This document shows, one piece after another, positions 9,765-19,741 of a DNA stretch of 64,000 nucleotides. Source of the stretch: Ananas comosus (taxonomy: Eukaryota; Streptophyta; Magnoliopsida; Poales; Bromeliaceae); contig NW_017893346.1 of assembly GCF_001540865.1 (NCBI RefSeq), positions 43,996-107,995 of the forward strand, in the 5' to 3' direction. A model generated the notes under the pieces. The model was not told the origin of the DNA. It searched no databases and saw only the letters and a program-made list of their open reading frames with translations. Made by a program: the position numbers and the translations under genes. The stretch's first letter is position 1; each line of letters starts with the position of its first letter.

Positions 9765-10178
9765 GAGCCTCTGAACAATCAAGTCGTTAATGGTGGAACT
9801 TCCGAGTCGACGATCGGCTCAATTAGACTTGATCTAGAGTATTTGAAGTATCTAAAAAATAAATTTCATAATTTTTCGATATTATTTACTTAATGATCGA
9901 AAGGACTCAAAATCAACAAGATATTGGTATGGTTTTATGCAGTACAAATGATTTTTTTGTCAAAATTTTATAAAGATTTGAATATTTCTACACCGTTGAA
10001 CTTGTAAACGGCTCATCACGACTATTAAAATTGTTAATTTTGGGCCCCTTCAAACAATCGTAAAATTTATTTTCTAAATACTTCAAATACTATAGATCAA
10101 GTCTAATGGAGCCAATTACGATTCAAAAAATTCCAGTATCAAAATCAACTTAATATTACCCGTGATTCTAAAAGCATA
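9765..10178. mobile_element. Foldback MITE in duplication copy B
   Basis: Corresponds to the element at 1621-2047. The right terminus CGTGATTCTAAAAGCATA is recognisable, but the left terminus is eroded (the block between GATATGAGCC and AACAATCAAG is shortened). It was therefore present before the duplication. Confidence 0.5.
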
Positions 10179-10272
10179 CAAACCTAGCTCTCTAGATATT
10201 ATTAATTAGTAAGCATTACATATGAACTCGCTAGTAGTTCAAGATAGAGTAACACAACTATCTTTCATAAGA

Positions 10273-10557
10273 TTACGAGATTACAATCTTAACGTGCGGA
10301 AAAGATTGGTGTAGTTGCTCCATTCTCTGAAAAATTTCTTTTGGAAAAAAAATTGCTTGGCTATCTGGGGAGATGGTTATTTTCCGCAACGAAGTTGCCA
10401 TTCGGAATAAGAACTCCAAGAAGTCGTACTCATATCTTTTTTCCGTAAAATCATGCATCGATATCCGGACCAATTTCTCAAGACAGAAGTTGTGAGAATC
10501 CCGATATTCTCCTTTGCCAAATCCGTCGAAATAGTTGTAAAAATCCTCAGATTGAGG
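10273..10557 (-). pseudogene. F-box/FBD-like last exon fragment, copy B
   Basis: Reading on the minus strand, a long T tract ending TTTCTCTAG abuts an exon frame starting PQSEDFYNYF at 10557. It continues through CLEKLVRISMHDF and EFLFRMATSLRKITISPDS, and ends FPHVKIVIS with a stop at 10273. About 94 residues are open, the better preserved of the two copies. Leucine spacing and the LRKITI/FPHVKI ending resemble the FBD/LRR tail of plant F-box proteins. The rest of the gene is absent, and a copia element has inserted just outside it on the 5' side of the minus strand. Called a gene fragment; the family assignment is by eye. Confidence 0.45.
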
Positions 10558-10743
10558 CTAGAGAAAAAAAAAAAAAAAGCATATATGAGAATAGAGCACG
10601 AAAAGAAAATGATGAAAATGAGGAGGATCTTAGGATATGCTTTATAAGAAAAATAATTTTTAATATATTTCTATCATTTTCAAGAGCATGAACGATAAGT
10701 ATTTATAAAAAAAATTTTATATATTTTAGTTTAATTTTGATTT

Positions 10744-11258
10744 TGTTGGTGTAAATATTCAAAAAATAGAGGTTAGCTACAAAATAATTTAAAAATATCA
10801 ACGAGTCGATCAAGCCGAGGCACGGATATCTCGCTCTCTTTAAGGAGATTCAAGCCCTCTGCGGTTGGCAAAGCCTTTGAACCGATGCAGCAGAGCACCG
10901 ACTTGTCCCCTCCAGGATACAACGGCTCGACCCTCGTCGTGTGGCTTCACCAACTCTGCACAAGTAGATGAGCCCAAAGCTCCACCAAAAGAACACCTTT
11001 CTTTGACCTTCTCTCTCTCTCAAGTATAATAGAAATAGCTTTATAGTTTATTGAGTTGTGTGTTAGAATAGAGAAAAAGAGCCCTCTATATATAGGCTCA
11101 TAGGATAGGAGTTACTAGAATTTAAAAAGCCATAGGTTACATAGCATTTAGTTGTGTTCATTGTGCATAGGAGTTTAACGAAAGCATAGGTTAGGTTTCA
11201 ATCAAAGTAAAGTTATGAAGAATTAAGATTCACATTAAATAATAAAAATGTAACAACA
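10744..11258 (-). repeat. Copia 3' LTR
   Basis: A 515-bp LTR with 5-bp inverted ends: TGTTG at 10744 and CAACA ending at 11258. The flanking base string before it is GATTT. The opposite LTR is absent, so age cannot be estimated from LTR divergence. Confidence 0.85.
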
Positions 11259-11272
11259 TTCCCCCACTCATT
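11259..11272 (-). promoter_or_regulatory. Copia polypurine tract
   Basis: Read on the minus strand the sequence is TGAGTGGGGGAA immediately before the LTR start TGTTGTTAC. This is the expected primer site for plus-strand DNA synthesis and fixes the element's orientation. Confidence 0.75.
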
Positions 11273-11779
11273 TTTATTATGAGAGTTTGATGGTCAAAGA
11301 GAGATCATTATACATAATGAAGGTGTGCTCTGCATTGAACCTTCACTTAGTGAAACAGTAATCTCTACTCCAGAGCCAGAGTGGTCTCAGACTTGAACTT
11401 TGGCTGCTTAGGGGAAATAGAAAGTTACTGCTCACATATAACAATCCAGGTGTTGACATGAGCTTTAATAGCCAGCACGTTACGGCCCTGTGCTGATCCT
11501 GGTTTTCATGAGCATATTTGAGAATAAGCCCGTTCTCATAGGAAGCGGCCCCACTTCCATGCTCACATAGGTGAAATCCGTCAAGGGTGCTCCTGTAATT
11601 CTGACACCCTGCTCATAAGAGCCACAGATTTCATTAAGAGCAAAAGCTCAACCCTCTTTTCATTACAGGATGAATGCACCCACACCATAGGGATAGGTAA
11701 AAATGCGATCACATAGATCTATATATTGTGCATTCTTTACGACCACCATATGATTCGTTTTTCCCATTGAACCCAATTT

Positions 11780-13387
11780 TCAGGATCTCTGATCATCGGG
11801 TTGGGTATCCTCATACGTGGTTCTTGATGTTATGGGCTTCAACCCTATCCCCCTCGATGTGTTCCAGATCCTTTCTCTTCCCAAGGCCTTGGTTAATGGA
11901 TCTGCCAGATTATCAGTAGATTTAATATAATCAACACTGATAATACCATTGTTCATATATGATCTCACAGTACTGTGTTTTCTTCTCACGGATCTGGATT
12001 TACCGTTATAATAACGGTTTCTTACTCTACCAATAGCAGCAGTGCTATCACAGTGTATTAACACTGATGGAACTGGTTTTTCCACAAATGGAATCTCAGA
12101 CAATAAGTCTCTCAACCAACTAGCTTCCTCGCTAGCTGAAGCTAAGGCAATAAGCTCGGCTTCCATAGTTGAGTTAGCAATGATAGTTTGCTTTTTAGAT
12201 TTCCAACATATAGCACCACCTGCTAAAGTAAAAATATAACCAGTGGTAGAGAGAGAATCACCTGATAGGGTATTCCAGTCAGCATCACTGTAACCCTCAA
12301 TTACAGCAGGATACTTCCTATAAAACAAGTCATAAGTTTTGGTACCAACGAGATATCTCATCACACGTTCCATGGCATGCCAATGCTCTGTACCCGGCTT
12401 GCTTGTAAATCTACTAAGTATCCCTACTGCGTATGCAATATCAGGTCTCGTACAATTAGTCGCAAACCGCAAGCTCCCAATCATACTAGCATATTCCTTT
12501 TGATTCAAAATTTCATTTTCACTTTTAATAGGAAACAAGTGAACACTCGAATCAAAAGGTGTAGTCACATGCTTGCAATTAAGAAAGTTATACTTTTTTA
12601 AAATTTTCTCAACATAATGCGACTGATCAAGAAAGATCTCATCTAGTGTTTTGGTAATTTTCATACCCAAAATATAGTTAGCCTCACTAAGATCTTTCAT
12701 TTCAAAATAATGATTTAGCATAATTTTTCTCTCATTTATAACATTCAAGTTAGAGCAAAAAATTAGCAAATCATCCACATAAAGGCTAACAATCACATGC
12801 AACTTTTCAAAAGTTTTGTAATAGATGCACTTATCACACTCGTTTAATTTAAAGCCATTCTCAATCATACAAGAATCAAATTTTTCATGCCACTGTCTAG
12901 GTGCCTGCCTTAAGCTATAAAGGGATTTATTTAGCTTGCATACTTTATTTTCTTGTCCAGGCTCTATGAACCCCTCAGGTTGGTCCATATAAATTTCCTC
13001 ATCTAAGTCACCATTCAGAAAGACAGTCTTTACATCCATCTGATGAATTTGTAAGTCATGAATTGCAGCAATAGCAATCAAAACTTTGATGGATGTCACT
13101 CTTGTCATCGGAGAAAAGGTATCAAAGAAGTCTAAATCTTCTTTTTGTTTATAACCTTTTGCGACAAGTCTAGCTTTATACTTGTCTACACTTCCATCCG
13201 GTTTCAACTTCTTTCTGAGAACCCATTTACAACCAATTGTTGTACAGCCTGGAGGTAAATCCACTAATTTCCATGTTTTATTAGAAATTAGAGATTCCAT
13301 CTCATCAAATACAGCCTCTTTCCAAAAAATTGAATCATTTGAAGATAAAGCTTCTTGTAAAGAAAGTGGATTTTCTTCAATATTCAT
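11780..13387 (-). CDS. pol: Copia polyprotein, RT and RNase H part
   Basis: A 535-residue open frame encoding reverse transcriptase and RNase H of a Ty1/copia element. RT hallmarks in order: W(K)LVDLPPG near residue 40, KARLVAKGYKQ near 80, QMDVKTVFLNGDL near 117, LNKSLYSLRQAPRQW near 153 and the catalytic YVDDLLIF near 203. RNase H shows YSDADW near 367, then GGAICWKSKKQ, an ASTMEAE-like NSTMEAELIAL, and a C-terminal DPLTKALGRE. The ATG at 13387 is internal to the polyprotein: the upstream integrase frame joins through a frameshift at about 13420-13450, so this is not a true start. The RT/RNase H part itself has no internal stop, suggesting moderate age. Confidence 0.9.
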   Translation of the reverse strand: MNIEENPLSLQEALSSNDSIFWKEAVFDEMESLISNKTWKLVDLPPGCTTIGCKWVLRKKLKPDGSVDKYKARLVAKGYKQKEDLDFFDTFSPMTRVTSIKVLIAIAAIHDLQIHQMDVKTVFLNGDLDEEIYMDQPEGFIEPGQENKVCKLNKSLYSLRQAPRQWHEKFDSCMIENGFKLNECDKCIYYKTFEKLHVIVSLYVDDLLIFCSNLNVINERKIMLNHYFEMKDLSEANYILGMKITKTLDEIFLDQSHYVEKILKKYNFLNCKHVTTPFDSSVHLFPIKSENEILNQKEYASMIGSLRFATNCTRPDIAYAVGILSRFTSKPGTEHWHAMERVMRYLVGTKTYDLFYRKYPAVIEGYSDADWNTLSGDSLSTTGYIFTLAGGAICWKSKKQTIIANSTMEAELIALASASEEASWLRDLLSEIPFVEKPVPSVLIHCDSTAAIGRVRNRYYNGKSRSVRRKHSTVRSYMNNGIISVDYIKSTDNLADPLTKALGRERIWNTSRGIGLKPITSRTTYEDTQPDDQRS

Positions 13388-13416
13388 AACAACATAATCA
13401 GGGCCAAAATCTTTTT

Positions 13417-14340
13417 CTATTCTGTTTCGTTTACTTCTTCTTGGTTCAAAATATTTTCTTCTTGATTTTGCACAAAAGAGTTTGAAGAACTCGGTTTATT
13501 TGAAACACTTTTAATATCTTGACCCCCACTATTTTTCGATTTATAAGGAAACTTTTCTTCATGAAAAATAGCATCTCTTGATTCAAAAATCACATTATTT
13601 TCAATGTCTAAAAATCTATAGGCTGTACTGTTTAAAGCATATCCAGGAAATACACAAGTGGCAGCTCTAACACCCAATTTGGGTCTTTTAGGGTCTGATA
13701 GCCTCACATATGCTAGACAACCCCACACTTTAAGATATCCCAAATTTGGCTTATACCCTTTCCACAATTCAAAGGGTGTCACCTTAGACTTCTTATATGG
13801 CACGCGATTCAAGACATAACATGCAGTTAAAATGGCTTCGCCCCAAAAATTTAAGAGTACACCAGTGTCAACCATCATAGCATTTGTTAGCTCAATAAGT
13901 ATTCTATTTTTTCTCTCAGCCACTCTATTAGAGGCAGGTGAATATGGAGCAGTAGTCTCATGGATAATTCCTAAAGACTGAGCAAAAAAGTTGAACCCCG
14001 TAGATTCATACTCACGACCTCGATCACTTCTAATTCTTTTTATCTTTTTACCGAATTGGTTTTCTACTTCACAGAGGAAATCTTTAAATTTTTCAAAAGC
14101 ATCACTTTTATTTTTTAATAAATAAACATAAGTATATTTAGAAAAATCATCGATAAAAGTGATAAAATATCTATTTTCTCCACGAGTTAGATTACCTTCA
14201 AATTCACAAATATCACTGTGAATTAGCTCAAGTAATTCGGTACTTCTTTCAATTCTCTTATGAGGTCGTTTAGTGATTTTTGACTTACTACATGTTTCAC
14301 ATTTGTCAAAATCACTATTCAGTCTGGGAATTAATCCTAA
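13417..14340 (-). pseudogene. Copia integrase part, frame-broken
   Basis: One open frame on the minus strand runs from about 14340 to the stop at 13417. Visible features are the second half of the integrase zinc finger (KCETC), the DDE residues in LIHSDICEF, RSDRGREYES and the E of VAERKN, then FWGEAILTACYVLNRVP and the downstream FPGYA region. The usual NG before VAERKN reads NR here. The frame ends at a stop in the EEVNETE segment, one nucleotide out of phase with the RT frame at 13387. At about 14355 an in-frame TAG truncates the upstream side. The polyprotein is therefore inactive as it stands. Confidence 0.85.
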
Positions 14341-14900
14341 ACTATCTATAAGCTAACATATCTGCTGCTTGATATGAACACAATACGAGCATGGCCAAAA
14401 TTTACAGAGAAGACTTCGTAAGCAGAAGTAGATGAGCTTTATTTATGCATGTTAGTATTTGACATTCCGTCGATGCATACACTTTATCCTACAAACTTTT
14501 TTCATTCTTCGAATCACATTATGATCAAACTCATGGTCTGTTTAAGTAGCTTTATAAGAAGAAAATTGACATCAAGGTTCTTCCTAACAAGGGTGTATGT
14601 AATACATCTTTCATTATAAAGACCCTTCAGAAGCAAAATCTTTAATCTCAAACTCGCCTCCCTAAACTTAGAAGTATGCAAATCACAAGCATAATTACTT
14701 TTGTTTGTTCTAGGTTAGTATATGATTTAACCAAGTCTCTATCATGACAGATCATGCCTTATTGGCACTAGAGTCTGCCCACCATCCTTCAGCCACGCTC
14801 AATAAGATATGTCGGTTATCATCCACAAAGTGGATCCTCGACATTAGCTTAAGGTAACAGTTTTATGTTTCCGGTATTTGCAAATTCGGAGCAATAGTGC
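14341..14900 (-). pseudogene. Degraded copia protease region
   Basis: The minus strand contains recognisable but broken protease-linker sequence. Near 14780-14810 a frame reads WWADSSANK where copia proteases have a DSG-containing motif, followed by a stop. Near 14355-14390 the HIKQ-like part of the integrase N-terminus is split by a TAG and frame changes. The stretch ends at the insertion point of LTR G2 (14901). Confidence 0.6.
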
Positions 14901-17900
14901 TGTAAGGACTGAGATTTTTGCCGTTGTCACGCTTAAACTCTCAGTTACGAGGTTTTTGTGTGCAATTTAATTACAAAAGTACTCGTCAAGTTTCGAGAGA
15001 AATCGAAGTTAAAATGGGATTCTCTTACGCGATTCCAAGTTTCACTTAAAGGTGAATAGTAACTCGATTTTCCGTGAGAAGCCACGGTTGAAGTTGGCTT
15101 CAGGCTTATATCGGACTCCGTTCCTAGCGGTCCAATAGCTCGTTTCGGAACGATTCAGCTGTTCTGGAATAATGCGCTAGATTTTGAGTTGGAATGCCAC
15201 GAATTTCGAGAAAATCTAAAAAAATACATGTTTTATATGTATTTTGTGTCTATTATTCTGTTTGGAATGAAAGGTTGGATTTCGTCCGAATCCGGGTGAG
15301 TCGATCGAGGTTGAACCAAATCGTAGCTTTGTTGTCTCTGAGGTGCTGATCCATGGTGGCAATCCGGTTCGCAAATTGACGGACGGAATGTACGGAGATC
15401 GCACGTGATCGAGGAGAGGGTCGTGTTGGCAAAACGGTGAATTTCGCAACAAGTCGCGATTATTTGTTATGGTGTACGTTTCGCGGTGAAGATCGCACGT
15501 GGAGAATCTTCATGGTTTTACTCATGCTTGAGGGGACAGAATCAAATATGAGTTTGAGGGTTTTCGCAATTTGCACATTATACTATATTTTTATCTAGGG
15601 TTTTGCAATGGGAAAACCCTAACCCTAGACTTAGCCGCAACCCTACACTCAATCGACTCCCTGCCCCTGCTGGCGCGGCGCCCAGGCGCGCCGATGGGTA
15701 CGGCGGCCACCGGCCGCCGGAGCACCTTCCTTTTCTCTCCCTCTTTTCTCTCGTCTCTCTCTCTCTCGCGGTTGTGAGAGCCTTGAAGACTGCCGCCACT
15801 CCAGACCCTTCCGCCGGTTGTCGGCCCGCTGCCCGGCGAGCCATTCCCCGCCGCACCGCCAGCCGTGGCTAGCGACCGCCGGCTGCAGCCAGGATGGCGC
15901 TGCTGCTGGGACAAGGGCTCCGCCGAGCGGAGTGAGCAGCAAGTTGGTCGCGCGCCTTGCCGCCGCCTGAGACTGTCCGCGCCTTCCCGGAGCCAGGTGA
16001 CTCCCCGTCGCTGTCGCCGTCGCGAGGCGCCGCGCTGCCGCCAGCTGCTGACTTGCTGCCAATGAAGGGAACTCGGCCCGAGCGAGTTGCAACTAGCTTC
16101 CCACCGCCGGACGCCGGCGCTCGCAGCCGCAGCGCAGCCGCAGGCACCCGAGGCACCCCTTCGGGCTTCAAGCGATCCTCGCTGCGCCGTCTCGGAGTCC
16201 CAGGCGCCGCCCGTGGCCGCGAGGCTGCCTTGGAACACCGAGCCGACCTGAGTGCGGGCTTGGGTTGCTTCCACCGCCTGCCGCCGCGCTTCAGCCGCCT
16301 AACTGGGTGGCATCGTGTTCCTACCTCCTCCGCACCCACCTGGCCCCGCGGCCGTCGCATGCCGCCGGAGCCCGGCCGGAGCAGCTTGCTCCGGCCAAAG
16401 CCCGAAATAGGGCTTAAGTTGATGTGTTATTGTTTCTTGAGCTTCCTGAGCTCCCGATCTGTCGAAAGGGAGAATGATGATTGTAGCAAATTGATAATCA
16501 TCGTGTTACCTTTAGTCTCTGGGGGAGACTCCGATGCCGATATTTCGCGGTGTCGGACCCTGTCGACGCCGTGTTTGGTGTTTGTTTGGAGACTTGCTCA
16601 CGTTATCCGGCGATCGAGGCTGTGTTCTTGATTGCCTCCAGGTGAGCACAGCGTGTCGTTGGTCTGTGCCGATTCACCATTGCTCACCTTACTTTGGGAG
16701 ACATGGTCGGATCAGCCCTGTTTGGCGTGATCTTCCCTCGACTGCGCGCTTGTTCGCAGAACTTCGGGTTGCCGCCCGCGTTGCCCACAGCGACTGTTGC
16801 CGTCCGAACATTGAGCACGGCGCCCGGCACATCGAGACGCCTGTCCAGTACAGTGTTCCGGCGGAACTTAGAGGTCCTCAGTTTGTGTTGGAAGAACGGA
16901 GTCATAAGGAGTCGCACCGATTTACATAAAATGATGGATTTTATGATAACATAGGGGCTTTTGTGCCAATTGTACACCTTGTGCCTACTGTGGACAGATG
17001 TGTATGAGTGTGTTTGACCTCTGGACTGTTGCCATGATCCGTTGCTTTTGCGAAAATCAAAGATGGTCAATTTCGGTGTGTTATTCGGCGAAGTTCGCGA
17101 AAGAACGCGGTTTCGGTTCGGATTCTCTGACGTGTATGTTGTTTGTGTTGGCTGTCTGCTCGCTGAGCTTGTGGTGGCTAGTCACCATCATCTATTTTGT
17201 GGGATGGTTCAGGTGATGTATGGGTGTAGCCGACGGTGGGTTCGGTGTCGAAATTAGACACTTTCGGAACTGCGCGATTCGATACAATTATCCGGGCGAT
17301 AATTGTGTAGTGTGTTATCTTGTGTTTGCATGCCAAAATCCAAATTGGAGTGTTTTGGAAGACAGGCGATGTGAACACGAGTCGGTGTGAGTTTCGGGAA
17401 TTAGTGGTGCCCGACGCGTCCCGGTGCTGGTTTTTCGGATTTCGGTGAGTTACGGTTAATCGGTATGTGGGAAACCGCATCTTCTTATGAAATTGTTGTG
17501 TGGGGGTTGTGAATACTGTGATATTAGTTGTGGGTTAGATATAACCCGGTGGCCCTCTATAGTCTTGTCGACATTCTTTTGCAGTCAGAATGATAGAACG
17601 CGACATCGTTACAGCGTGCGGTACTTGACCGACGTCGGTACAGTGCCGTGGCACGCTTGGTGCATGGTTTCTTCCTTACTCTTCATCGTTGTTACGTATC
17701 GCATAGTATATTGAGCCTTGCACCTTGTTATATTCGTGTATACTCTACTCGTTGTTTGCCACATGCTTCATATCCTGCAGTAGCGAGTAGTAGTGAGTTC
17801 TATCGAAATGCGTATCTGTTGACCTAGTTAGTTGGTTGTTGCATTGCGTATCTTTGACTGGTTGGTCGGTTCTCTAACTTGTTTCGGTGACCTGAGTTGC

Positions 17901-19662
17901 GTCGGTTTCGTACATCATTCGATGACCGTTGAGGGTCGGATATACCCTAAGGGGGGTTGGATTGTCGCGTTGCAGACGGAGATTAGTGTTTACACAGTTC
18001 CACTATTTGGATCATATTGGACTAGTAGTCAGCATTCGGATGGAGTCTGGCGTTGATGACCTATGAGGATCGTCTACCTGAAGGGGCTTGGATTGTGCGG
18101 CTAGTGGCCGACGGTAATTCAGGATTCTATTGATATACTCTGGTGGACCTATTCGTCGTTCGTCGTGAATATGTGGTTAGTTGACTTTAGTAGTCAATGC
18201 TTGTATACCTTGGTAGCGATGTTGAGTTGTTCCTCTTAGTTGGGACCTGGATAGTCGTTTCTTGTGCTTTGTATAGTTTGATGAACCTATTGGTCGGTGT
18301 TTTGCCCGAGCGGGCGGTGGTTGTGCGGCTGGTTTGCCGAATTTGGCTATTGTTCATATCCGCATGTGATCGCCACGCTCGATGGTGCATTTCAGTGACC
18401 AACCAGCGGGTGATCCCCCGCAGGGGGGTGTTCCTTTTCCGGAAAATGTGGTCGTACATCCGACCGTGAGCCAGCGGTGTGCTCTTTGTGCTAGGGTTAA
18501 TGCAGGGGCGAGCAAGGTGTGCTTTTGCCTGAGCGTCCTTAGACCGAACACGGCGGTTTAGATTGGGTATTTGGACTACTTGTCGGTTGACGCATATACT
18601 ATAGTAGCAGTGCGTCACTTGTATATCTTCAGTTCTATTTCGTTAATTGTTGTACTATAGATCTTGTTACATGTTACATTCAGTTTGTTCATTACAGGTA
18701 GCGTAGTTGTATCTTTCTATATATGTCTATTCATTCATATTATTGCTACTGTATTTTTACTGACCGATATGTTGTTTTAGCTTCTTCCTGTATCCGGTGA
18801 GTACTCCTCGCCTTCATAGAGCTTGCGGTACCCACTGTGCGAGAGGAGACATGTTTACATGTTCTCACATCCCCCACCATTTTTTCAGTTTACAGGCGAT
18901 GAGAATGTTTGGGACGAGAGTGAGTACGTTCGTAGCGGGTCGGATAGGAGCTTCCGACCAGCCTGTTATTATTTTAGTTTTATCCTTATATTCTGTTGTA
19001 TAGCTTATATGTTTATATGTTTTCAGTTAGGATGATCATTACTTGATGTTTGAATATTGTGAGCTGGTTGAATTGTGGATTTTGTGGAATTATGGAATTT
19101 GGTTTATTGGATCTTCAGTTTTGGGATGTTGTTATACTTTGGTTCTCGAATTTGTATTTATCGGAGTGTACGCATCGTGGTTTTCGTACCCCTCGGTAGT
19201 CGGTTTTCAAAATAGAGTTTCTGTGTGGAAACAGTTTTCAAAAGATTTTGTAATGATTTTCATGTATGAATGAATTAGATTTTAAAAAGCAAAAAAGTTT
19301 CTGTTGTGGGTGAGCTTTAAATTAGGATGATTGTTGTCTGCTGATTTCATCAATCCAAACGCGTCTAAGGAGTGTTTAGAGCATGCATCATTCTCTAAGG
19401 ATTGTTAGCCTGTATGAAAAATTGCCATAACATGAATTGGTTGCTGATTGGTAAATGTAGGTTGTGGTTGTCGATCCTTGTATCCGTTGGTACGCGTGCA
19501 AATACAAAGGGAGACTCTGTCCGAGGTGAACAGGATGTGAACTTTGTATTTGTGGCGGGTCTGTACTGTTCACGTGGCCAGGTTGGGAAAAAAAAAAATG
19601 CACATTTCGGACTCTGCAGATTTCAAAATGGTAATGGCTTTTAAAATCCAGTTCCCGGGGGT
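14901..19662 (+). mobile_element. Giant LTR G2, probable 5' LTR of a G element
   Basis: Starts TGTAAGGACTGAG inside copia DNA (5 bp before it: AGTGC) and runs through the same segments as G1: telo box and GC block (about 15600-16400), acceptor-like TTCTTTTGCAG at about 17583, three-hairpin blocks (17922, 18055, 18280), conserved module (18827-18895) and hairpin (19499-19552). It ends in a damaged CCCGGGGGTGA. It belongs to a distinct subtype (type II) shared with 31432-32452 and 37594-39790. Just downstream is a degenerate Met-tRNA primer site, so this is read as a 5' LTR. It has many single-base indels compared with other copies. Confidence 0.8.
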
Positions 19663-19741
19663 GAAGTATTAAGATGGATCAGAGAGTGAACAAACTACCA
19701 CCTGCATTTGTACAAAGTTTTCAAACTGAATTTGTTAGTTA
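19663..19741 (+). promoter_or_regulatory. Degenerate PBS region of the G element
   Basis: About ten bases after the G2 LTR end comes ATGGATCAGAGAGTG, one base short of the initiator-Met-tRNA primer site TGGTATCAGAG. This supports G2 as a 5' LTR whose internal region starts here and was split by the gypsy insertion at 19742. Confidence 0.5.

Larger units (their letters stand above)
9497..10743. repeat. Direct duplication, copy B
   Basis: The partner of 1320-2572, in the same orientation, about 8.2 kb away. It contains a MITE copy (about 9765-10178) and the FBD-like exon (10273-10557). Its right end is cut precisely by the copia LTR at 10744. Confidence 0.8.
10744..14900 (-). mobile_element. 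Ty1/copia retrotransposon, truncated
   Basis: Minus-strand element with its 3' LTR at 10744-11258, a PPT next to it, then RNase H, RT, integrase and remnants of the protease region running to 14900, where LTR G2 cuts it. The gene order protease-integrase-RT-RNase H defines Ty1/copia. Gag, the 5' LTR and the PBS are not found on the far side of the G insertion (after about 39790), so the element is incomplete here, either deleted or lost at an assembly join. Confidence 0.9.
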
